Assembly: GCA_017475725.1 (NCBI GenBank)
Contig: JAFVFA010000227.1
Coordinates: 1 to 11,164 of the forward strand
Direction of reading: 5' to 3'
DNA: 11,164 bases
Origin: Spirochaetales bacterium
GTDB lineage: Bacteria; Spirochaetota; Spirochaetia; Sphaerochaetales; Sphaerochaetaceae
Shown: in pieces, positions 1-4,465 of the stretch
Numbering within the stretch: the stretch's first letter is position 1
How the letters are laid out: the number at the start of each line of letters is the position of its first letter
Notes under the pieces: model-generated
The model's database searches: none
What the model was told of the DNA's origin: nothing
What the model saw: the letters and a program-made list of their open reading frames with translations, nothing else
Translations under genes and position numbers: made by a program

Positions 1-671
1 TCCTCTGTCTTGTAGAAGGCGGCGATGATCTTCTCGCGGGTATTGTATCCGATAGCCCTGAGGAACAGGGTACTGAGAATTCTCTTCTTTCTGTCGATCT
101 TGGCACAGATTACGTGCCTCTTCTCATCGATCTCGAACTCCAGCCATGAGCCGCGGTACGGGATGATGCGGGAGGAGTAGACTCCCTTCTCTGTTGTGAA
201 GATGACACCTGGGGACCTATGGATCTGGCTGACCACAACACGCTCTGCACCGTTGACGATGAATGTTCCCCTGTCTGTCATGAGAGGAATGTCGCCGAGG
301 AAGATCTCCTTCTCTCTCAGCTCGTCGTTTGCTGCAAGGGCGAGGCTGATGACAGCACGAAGCGGGACGCTGTATGTGCGACCTTTCTTCTTGCACTCAG
401 TCTCAGAGTATTTGATATTGTCGAAATCAAGTGAATAAGACTCATATCTGAGACTCATCTCACCGTTTGGGCCATCAATTGGGAATATCGATCTGAAGAC
501 CTCCTCAAGACCGCGAGTCTCGTCGATAGGCTCTCCGGCTCTGAGCTTGTTGCTCTGGAGGAAGTTCTCGTAGGAGTCCTTCTGAATTCCAATTAGGTCT
601 GGGAGCTCACATACTTCTTCGAAGTCGGCTCCGATATAGGTTCGGTTTATGGGCTTGCCTTTGGCAACCAT
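1..671 (-). CDS. rpoB: RNA polymerase beta subunit, N-terminal part (partial)
   Basis: Catalytic-core subunit of RNA polymerase. I translated it by hand from the ATG at 671-669; the frame stays open to the left edge, giving about 223 residues of a protein usually 1,100-1,350 long. It begins MVAKGKPINRTYIG and has DLIGIQKDSYENFL near residue 25, a typical start for beta. At about residues 139-153 it has NGAERVVVSQIHRSPG, the conserved beta-protrusion motif (compare NGTERVIVSQLHRSPG in E. coli, from memory). The rifampicin-binding region and active site lie beyond the edge. It is the last visible gene of the operon, 120 nt after rplL, with a hairpin and T-rich tract between (see 744-774). A GGGGGT ribosome-binding candidate sits just before the start. 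No frameshift or odd residue is visible. Confidence 0.97.
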   Translation of the reverse strand, partial: MVAKGKPINRTYIGADFEEVCELPDLIGIQKDSYENFLQSNKLRAGEPIDETRGLEEVFRSIFPIDGPNGEMSLRYESYSLDFDNIKYSETECKKKGRTYSVPLRAVISLALAANDELREKEIFLGDIPLMTDRGTFIVNGAERVVVSQIHRSPGVIFTTEKGVYSSRIIPYRGSWLEFEIDEKRHVICAKIDRKKRILSTLFLRAIGYNTREKIIAAFYKTE

Positions 672-685
672 CTTGTACCCCCAAG
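672..685 (-). promoter_or_regulatory. rpoB ribosome-binding site within a short hairpin
   Basis: Immediately before the rpoB ATG the minus strand reads CTTGGGGGTACAAG. CTTG and CAAG can pair, which would put the purine-rich GGGGTA ribosome-binding candidate in the loop. A second small hairpin (TCAGT-TTTT-ACTGA, plus-strand 686-699) lies directly upstream. The stem is only 4 bp, so it may be a weak modulator or have no function. Confidence 0.3.
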
Positions 686-743
686 TCAGTAAAAACTGAA
701 ATCAAAGTAAAAACAAAAAAACTGATAAATAAAGACAGAAAAT

Positions 744-774
744 CCTCCGAGGCCCGGAAATCGGGCCCAGGAGG
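744..774 (-). terminator. rplL-rpoB intergenic hairpin with T-rich tail, probable partial attenuator
   Basis: On the minus strand CCTCCTGGGCCCG and CGGGCCTCGGAGG form a stem with one T-C mismatch, one G-T pair and 11 Watson-Crick pairs around a 5-nt loop. It is followed by ATTTTCTGTCTTTATTT and more T-rich sequence, the shape of a factor-independent terminator. Because rpoB follows in the same direction with no clear new promoter, complete termination is unlikely. In E. coli and other bacteria this same gap contains a partial attenuator that makes r-protein mRNA more abundant than rpoBC mRNA, and that role is inferred here. RNase III-type processing of the hairpin is an alternative. Confidence 0.75.
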
Positions 775-791
775 TTCATTTTTAAGGTCGA

Positions 792-1169
792 TTACTTAAC
801 CTCGACTACGCAGCCGGCTTCCTCAAGAGTCTTCTTTGCGGCCTCAGCGTCAGCCTTGGAGATTCCCTCCTTGACCTTTCCGCCAGCCTCAACAAGCTCT
901 TTGGCTTCCTTGAGTCCGAGCTCTGCACAGACTGTTCTGACAGCCTTGATTGCAGCGATCTTCTTTGCAGCGTCGAATGACTTGAGGATGACGTCGAACT
1001 CTGTCTTCTCCTCGACTTCCTCTGCTGCAGCAGCAGGACCAGCAGCAACAGCAACAGCAGCAGCTGCAGCTGTGACGCCGAACTTCTCTTCCATAGCCTT
1101 GATGAGGTCTGCAACCTCCATCACAGTCATGTTAGCAATAGACTCTAAAATCTCATCTCTTGTAGCCAT
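792..1169 (-). CDS. rplL: 50S ribosomal protein L7/L12
   Basis: Stalk protein of the large subunit that recruits translational GTPases. It has 125 residues, normal for the family. The N-terminal dimerisation domain (about 1-32) is followed by an Ala/Val-rich hinge (about 33-55), then the C-terminal factor-binding domain with FDVILKSFDAAKKIAAIKAVR and LGLKEAKELVE, ending in VVEVK. The usual ITGLGLKEAK element reads VCAELGLKEAK here, and a second cysteine lies near the C-terminus; L12 is often cysteine-free, so this is mildly unusual. AAGGAG lies about 8 nt before the ATG. The 67-nt gap after rplJ carries its own ribosome-binding site, consistent with L12 being made in excess over L10. The alanine-rich hinge produces long open frames on the other strand that are not genes. 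Confidence 0.97.
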   Translation of the reverse strand: MATRDEILESIANMTVMEVADLIKAMEEKFGVTAAAAAVAVAAGPAAAAEEVEEKTEFDVILKSFDAAKKIAAIKAVRTVCAELGLKEAKELVEAGGKVKEGISKADAEAAKKTLEEAGCVVEVK

Positions 1170-1202
1170 ATTATCTTCTCCTTATGATTTTTTCTTCAAC
1201 GG

Positions 1203-1213
1203 CCATAGCATGG
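1203..1213 (-). other. small hairpin in the rplJ-rplL gap
   Basis: Minus strand CCAT-GCT-ATGG, a 4-bp stem with a 3-nt loop, is flanked by a possible longer-range ACGG/CCGT pair (1237 side and 1201 side). It lies between the rplJ stop and the rplL ribosome-binding site. It may tune rplL translation or mRNA stability, but it is small enough to be chance. Confidence 0.25.
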
Positions 1214-1236
1214 TACTTTGAAGACTAAGACCGTCA

Positions 1237-1779
1237 TTATTCTGTTTTTGCCTCTTCGGCTGGAGCGGCTGCCCCACCCTCGAGTTTCTCCTTGTAGGCA
1301 AGGAGAGTTGCGGCGACCTTCTGGACAGGGGCCATCATCGTAGCCATCAAGTGGCTGATGAGCTCGAGTCTGCCAGGGAGCTTTGAGAAAGCATCGACCT
1401 GAGCGGCATCGAAGACCCTACCATCAAGGAATCCGCCACGGACCTGAAGCTTGTTGTCTGTTCCCTTCTGGGCATCGACGACAATCTTCGCGATTGCACT
1501 CTGCTCATCCCCTCTTGCGAGGATGACTGCTGTAGGTCCGACGAGATCGTTGTCCAGTCCCTCATGTCCGAGCTCACGCATAGCGATCTTTGCATAGCGG
1601 TTCTTGACGATGCGGCATGCTGCGTCCTTTGCCCTGAGCTGCTTGCGCAGGTCTGAGAGTTGAGCCACAGTGAGACCACGATAGTCTGCGAAGATGAAAC
1701 CGGAGTACTGACCAAACTCATCCTTAAGCTGCTTGACTGCCGCTTCTTTTGTTGCGTTTACCTTTGTCTGATATTCCAT
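1237..1779 (-). CDS. rplJ: 50S ribosomal protein L10
   Basis: L10 forms the base of the ribosomal stalk, binding 23S rRNA with its N-terminal domain and L12 dimers with its C-terminal helix. It has 180 residues, close to the usual 165-180. Family elements include FIFADYRGLTVAQLSDLRKQLR (about residues 28-49), CRIVKNRYAKIAM, LVGPTAVILA, and KLPGRLELISHLMATMMAPVQK followed by a helical tail ending in an Ala/Glu-rich stretch. The ATG follows GGAAGAGGTGAGAT, which contains a good GAGGTGA ribosome-binding site. The gene starts 14 nt after the rplA stop, so an L10 autoregulatory leader like the E. coli one cannot fit in the gap and, if present, must lie inside rplA or elsewhere. Confidence 0.97.
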   Translation of the reverse strand: MEYQTKVNATKEAAVKQLKDEFGQYSGFIFADYRGLTVAQLSDLRKQLRAKDAACRIVKNRYAKIAMRELGHEGLDNDLVGPTAVILARGDEQSAIAKIVVDAQKGTDNKLQVRGGFLDGRVFDAAQVDAFSKLPGRLELISHLMATMMAPVQKVAATLLAYKEKLEGGAAAPAEEAKTE

Positions 1780-1793
1780 ATCTCACCTCTTCC

Positions 1794-2474
1794 TTACTGC
1801 AGTTCCTTTGTATCAACCATGACGCCTGGGCCCATTGTTGATGCAATAGCTGTGCTGACAACGAAGTCACCCTTTGCATCGGACGGCTTCTTTCTGAAGA
1901 TCTCCTTGACTGCGACAGATGCGTTCTCAGCGATCTTGTCTGCATCCATGGAAACCTTGCCGATTGCCATGTGAACGACACCGGTCTTGTCAGAACGGAA
2001 CTCGGTTCTTCCCTTGCGGAGTTCTGCAAGAGCGCCCTTGATGTCCATTGTGACGGTCTGTGTCTTCGGGTTAGGCATAAGGCCTCTTCTACCGAGGATA
2101 GGACCGAGACGACCAACGTCCTTCATCATGTCTGGGGTTGCGACTGCCACATCGAAGTCCATCCATCCTCCGCGGATCTTCTCGATCAGATCTGCATCAC
2201 CAACGTATGCTGCGCCGGCATCCAAAGCCTCCTGGGCCTTGTCACCCTTCGCGAATACGAGGATCTTCTTCTCTGCTGAGAACTGATTCGGGAGAACTAC
2301 CGTGTCTCTGACGCTCTGGCTCTTCTTGAGCATAAGCTTGATATGAAGCTCAACTGTCTCATCGAACTTTGCGAATGAAAGCTCCTTGACCAGTCCGGCA
2401 GCTTCAGAAATGGAGTAGACCTTGGACTTGTCATACTTCTTGATTGCTTCCTGATACTTCTTGCCGTGCTTCAT
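1794..2474 (-). CDS. rplA: 50S ribosomal protein L1
   Basis: L1 binds the mobile L1 stalk of 23S rRNA, helps move E-site tRNA, and in many bacteria represses its own operon by binding the mRNA leader. It has 226 residues, typical. It carries the signature GRLGPILGRRGLMPNPKTQT (about residues 121-140), the preceding FDVAVATPDMM, and the RNA-contact region near the C-terminus (TMGPGVMVD). The segment KLMLKKSQSVRDTVVLPNQF lacks the more common KKADQQVRG wording but lies within normal family variation. Its ATG overlaps the rplK stop as ATGA (2471-2474), implying coupled translation. The probable mRNA target of the protein is at 2963-2997. Confidence 0.97.
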   Translation of the reverse strand: MKHGKKYQEAIKKYDKSKVYSISEAAGLVKELSFAKFDETVELHIKLMLKKSQSVRDTVVLPNQFSAEKKILVFAKGDKAQEALDAGAAYVGDADLIEKIRGGWMDFDVAVATPDMMKDVGRLGPILGRRGLMPNPKTQTVTMDIKGALAELRKGRTEFRSDKTGVVHMAIGKVSMDADKIAENASVAVKEIFRKKPSDAKGDFVVSTAIASTMGPGVMVDTKELQ

Positions 2475-2902
2475 TTCTCTACCTCCACGCCCATTGATCT
2501 GGCTGTTCCAGCGACGATGCGCTTTGCAGCCTCGAGGTCATTTGCGTTCAGATCAGGCATCTTGGTCTTGGCGATCTCCTCAAGCTGAGCCTGTGTGAGA
2601 GTACCGACCTTCTGCTTGTTTGGAACACCACTGGCAGTCTCAAGACCCAAAGCCTTCTTGATGAGAACGGCTGCTGGAGGAGTCTTCAGAATGAAAGTGA
2701 ATGATCTGTCAGCATAGACTGTGATGACTACTGGGATTGTCAAGCCTGCTTCAAACTGTCTTGTCTTCTCGTTGAACTGCTGGACAAACTGAGGTGCGCT
2801 TACACCATGAGGGCCAAGAGCCGGGCCGATTGGTGGGGCCGGTGTAGCCTTCTGGGCCGGACACTGCAACTTGATTATTGCAGCAACCTTTTTCTTTGCC
2901 AT
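2471..2902 (-). CDS. rplK: 50S ribosomal protein L11
   Basis: L11 binds the GTPase-associated centre of 23S rRNA near the stalk. It has 143 residues, as usual (about 140-145). The N-terminal domain has the proline-rich ATPAPPIGPALGPHGV (about residues 19-34), involved in factor and thiostrepton-type antibiotic binding, followed by FTFILKTPPAAVLIKKA. The C-terminal rRNA-binding domain has VGTLTQAQLEEIAKTKMPDLNANDLEAA and ends RSMGVEVEK. The ATG follows GTAAGGAGAAAAAT, with an AAGGAG ribosome-binding site. It is separated from nusG by a 238-nt leader, much the largest gap in the operon, and its stop overlaps the rplA start. Confidence 0.97.
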   Translation of the reverse strand: MAKKKVAAIIKLQCPAQKATPAPPIGPALGPHGVSAPQFVQQFNEKTRQFEAGLTIPVVITVYADRSFTFILKTPPAAVLIKKALGLETASGVPNKQKVGTLTQAQLEEIAKTKMPDLNANDLEAAKRIVAGTARSMGVEVEK

Positions 2903-3140
2903 ATTTTTCTCCTTACGTGCGAAGCCTTGCCTGGGTTGGCGGAGTGTTCAGACTTCCACGCTGGTATTAACGCCTGTCATACGATCAGGCTCCCACCTTT
3001 CCGAATCCGTTTCTGCAGCCCCGTCCCGTGGAACAGGACCAGTGCATCCGCATCTCCGGAGAGGAGTTTTTCAATGCAAATGGACGTATGTAAAACCTAT
3101 CCGGCCAGCAACATCCGGTACTGGTCGGCGGTGTCTTCCG
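2903..3140 (-). promoter_or_regulatory. rplK leader: 238-nt structured non-coding gap
   Basis: This is the only long gap in the operon. Reading downstream from nusG it contains: a stem pairing CCG-CCAG with CTGG-CGG across one mismatch (plus 3101-3128), followed by ATAGGTTTTACAT; a 6-bp hairpin GTCCTG-TTCCA-CGGGAC (plus 3023-3039); the rRNA-like L1 element (2963-2997); and the rplK ribosome-binding site. I could not find a convincing sigma70-type promoter in it. The first hairpin might act as a weak terminator or processing site. Two short overlapping open frames here have no recognisable product and I do not call them. Confidence 0.6.
2963..2997 (-). promoter_or_regulatory. L1-binding RNA element (23S rRNA mimic) in the rplK leader
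   Basis: The minus strand has GGTGGGAG, then a GCCTG...CAGGC stem with a 9-nt loop, then GTTAATACCA (its last A is plus-strand base 2962). The base of the E. coli 23S L1 stalk, recalled from memory, has GGTGGGAG on the 5' side and TTGAAATACCACC on the 3' side, enclosing a similar asymmetric internal loop. The window thus shares TGGGAG on one strand and AATACCA on the other, with helices above and below. L1 is known to repress the rplKA mRNA through such mimicry. Location, sequence and presence of rplA downstream all fit. Binding itself is inferred. Confidence 0.7.
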
Positions 3141-3701
3141 TCAGATCTTCTCGACCTGGGAGAACTCGATCTCGACAGGGGTAGGACGACCGAAGATCTC
3201 GACTGAGACCCTGATCCTTCCCTTCTCGTTGTTGATCTCCTCAATGACACCGGAGAATCCGGAGAACGGACCATCTGTGACCTTGACGGTCTCGCCCTCG
3301 TTGAAGCTCTGCTTGGGCCTGAATGCCTTTTCCGCCTTGATCTCACCGGTCTTCTGGAGGATGTTGTTCATCTCATCCTTGGTGAGAGGGAGCGGCTTTG
3401 CCGATCTTGATGAGGCGAGGAACCCGGTGACGCCCTGGATCTTCTTGATCTGGGAGCAATATCCCTTCCAGGAATCGTCTTCAGGCATGTCGAGCTCTAC
3501 GAGAATGTAACCGGGGAGGACCTTGTGCTTGACCTCCTTCTTCACACCGTCCTTGGTCTCGATGACGGTCTCGAACGGGACCTTGACGTCAAGACAGACT
3601 GTTGCGAAGTTGGAATCGGTCTCCATCATCCTGCGGATGAGTTTCTCGATCTTCTGCTCATAACCTGAATATGTGTGTACCGTGTACCAGCCTCTTGCCA
3701 T
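3141..3701 (-). CDS. nusG: Transcription elongation/antitermination factor NusG
   Basis: NusG binds the RNA polymerase clamp, suppresses or tunes pausing, and links polymerase to Rho or to ribosomal protein S10. It has 186 residues, normal. The NGN domain begins MARGWYTVHTYSGYEQKIEK and includes VLPGYILVELDM (about residues 62-73) and GVTGFLASSRSAKPLPL. The C-terminal KOW domain begins GETVKVTDGPFSGFSGVIEEI (about residues 136-156) and ends VEIEFSQVEKI. The start is fixed by the family N-terminus and by AAGGAAGG upstream. It lies 11 nt after secE, the usual pairing. Confidence 0.97.
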   Translation of the reverse strand: MARGWYTVHTYSGYEQKIEKLIRRMMETDSNFATVCLDVKVPFETVIETKDGVKKEVKHKVLPGYILVELDMPEDDSWKGYCSQIKKIQGVTGFLASSRSAKPLPLTKDEMNNILQKTGEIKAEKAFRPKQSFNEGETVKVTDGPFSGFSGVIEEINNEKGRIRVSVEIFGRPTPVEIEFSQVEKI

Positions 3702-3712
3702 TGTCGCCTTCC

Positions 3713-3892
3713 TTAGAAAATCAGATAAACCAACTTCAGCAGGACGAAGTCAACAAGTCCAAGAAGTACGGCGAAGATGATGGTCGTGATGATGACAATC
3801 TTTGTGGAAGATATGATTGTAGCCCTGTTAGGCCATGCAACCTTCTTCATCTCCAGACGGCATTCTTTGAAATATTTGAAAAGCTTCTTCAT
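3713..3892 (-). CDS. secE: Preprotein translocase subunit SecE
   Basis: SecE is the essential small membrane subunit that clamps SecY in the SecYEG protein-export channel. I found it by translating the gap between nusG and tRNA-Trp: 59 residues beginning MKKLFKYFKECRLEMKKVAW and ending KLVYLIF. It has the single-span bacterial form: an amphipathic cytosolic helix (residues 3-17), the conserved KKVAWPNR hinge (16-23), and one membrane segment (about 32-57, TKIVIITTIIFAVLLGLVDF and onward). The ATG follows TTTGGGAGATTGGA, with a GGGAG ribosome-binding site. It is 11 nt upstream of nusG and 25 nt downstream of tRNA-Trp. Short length is normal for this form of SecE. Confidence 0.95.
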   Translation of the reverse strand: MKKLFKYFKECRLEMKKVAWPNRATIISSTKIVIITTIIFAVLLGLVDFVLLKLVYLIF

Positions 3893-3917
3893 TCCAATCT
3901 CCCAAACAGAGGCTTTA

Positions 3918-3991
3918 CAGGCCAGGAGGGATTCGAACCCCCAACACCCGGTTTTGGAGACCAGTGCTCTAACCGTTGGAGCTACTGGCCT
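3918..3991 (-). tRNA. trnW: tRNA-Trp (anticodon CCA)
   Basis: A 74-nt cloverleaf. The acceptor AGGCCAG pairs with CTGGCCT, discriminator G. The D arm has TAGCTC...GAGCA. The anticodon stem is CTGGT/ACCGG with loop CTCCAAA, giving anticodon CCA. The T arm is GGGGG-TTCGAAT-CCCTC, with one G-T pair. CCA is not encoded at the 3' end. It lies between rpmG and secE in the same direction, with no terminator visible on either side, so it is probably processed from the operon transcript. tRNA-Trp before secE is a common arrangement. Confidence 0.97.
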
Positions 3992-4020
3992 ATATTCCTC
4001 TATTTCTCAAACCTTTCGGC

Positions 4021-4197
4021 TTATTTTACCTTTGTCTCACGATGGAGTGTGTGCTTCCTCTCGAACGGGCAGTACTTCATCAGCTCGAGCTTGTTAGGAT
4101 TGTTACGGCGGTTCTTCTCTGTTGTGTAGTTCTTTCTCTTGCACTCTGTGCACTGGAGAGCGATCTTCTCAACAGGACTCTTTTTCTTGTCTGCCAT
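4021..4197 (-). CDS. rpmG: 50S ribosomal protein L33
   Basis: Small large-subunit protein near the E site. I translated it by hand: 58 residues beginning MADKKKSPVEKIALQCTEC, with KRKNYTTEKNRRNNPNKLEL in the middle and MKYCPFERKHTLHRETKVK at the end. This is the zinc-ribbon form by overall sequence, with Cys16 and Cys19 as the first CxxC. The second pair is incomplete: Cys43 is present, but residue 46, where the fourth cysteine normally sits (CPxC), is glutamate. AAGGAG lies about 9 nt before the ATG. It sits between tRNA-Thr and tRNA-Trp, a frequent position for rpmG upstream of secE. Confidence 0.96.
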   Translation of the reverse strand: MADKKKSPVEKIALQCTECKRKNYTTEKNRRNNPNKLELMKYCPFERKHTLHRETKVK

Positions 4198-4263
4198 ATC
4201 TATATCTCCTTACGGCCGCATGGCCAGTAATATCCATTTCACATCATTGACCGGCCCCGTTTA

Positions 4264-4336
4264 AGCCCCCGAGCGGATTTGAACCGCTGACCCCCACCTT
4301 ACCATGGTGGTGCTCTACCGACTGAGCTACAAGGGC
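4264..4336 (-). tRNA. trnT: tRNA-Thr (anticodon GGT)
   Basis: A 73-nt cloverleaf. The acceptor GCCCTTG pairs with CGGGGGC through two G-T pairs, discriminator T. The D arm is TAGCTCAGTCGGTAGAGCA. The anticodon stem is CCACC/GGTGG with loop ATGGTAA, giving GGT, which reads ACC/ACT threonine codons. The T arm is AGCGG-TTCAAAT-CCGCT. CCA is not encoded (TTAA follows). It is the first gene after the operon promoter, 66 nt upstream of rpmG. Confidence 0.97.
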
Positions 4337-4366
4337 ATAGTACCAGTACGTAAATGTGCAGAATGT

Positions 4367-4396
4367 AACTTAGCAAAAAGCAATCAAGTTTGTCAA
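4367..4396 (-). promoter_or_regulatory. promoter of the tRNA-Thr / r-protein operon
   Basis: Minus strand: a perfect TTGACA -35 box (plus 4391-4396), an 18-nt spacer, and an extended -10 box TGC-TAAGTT (hexamer plus 4367-4372). Transcription would start near 4360, about 24 nt before tRNA-Thr. The -10 hexamer matches TATAAT at only 3 of 6 positions, but the TGn extension and perfect -35 compensate. The box lies downstream of the pyrophosphatase stop, where a stable-RNA promoter is expected. A second TTGAC plus TGCTTTTTGC block lies about 30 bp further upstream without a good -10. Confidence 0.65.
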
Positions 4397-4465
4397 TACT
4401 TCCGATGCAAAAAGCAGATACGTCAACCGCTCCCCTATTTCTACATATATATAGAACCACCGAAT

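Noticed and set aside
856..1221. 121-codon open frame on the plus strand over rplL
   Set aside because: It is a shadow of the alanine-rich hinge of L7/L12, rich in Ala/Ser/Thr repeats, with no ribosome-binding site.
2807..3206. Plus-strand open frames crossing the rplK leader
   Set aside because: They overlap the rplK start, the structured leader and the nusG end. No recognisable protein, and the RNA structures explain the region better.
4439..4456. TTCTA...TAGAA hairpin after the pyrophosphatase stop as an intrinsic terminator
   Set aside because: The stem is AT-only apart from one C-G pair and no T-run follows on the minus strand; it looks like ordinary AT-rich spacer.
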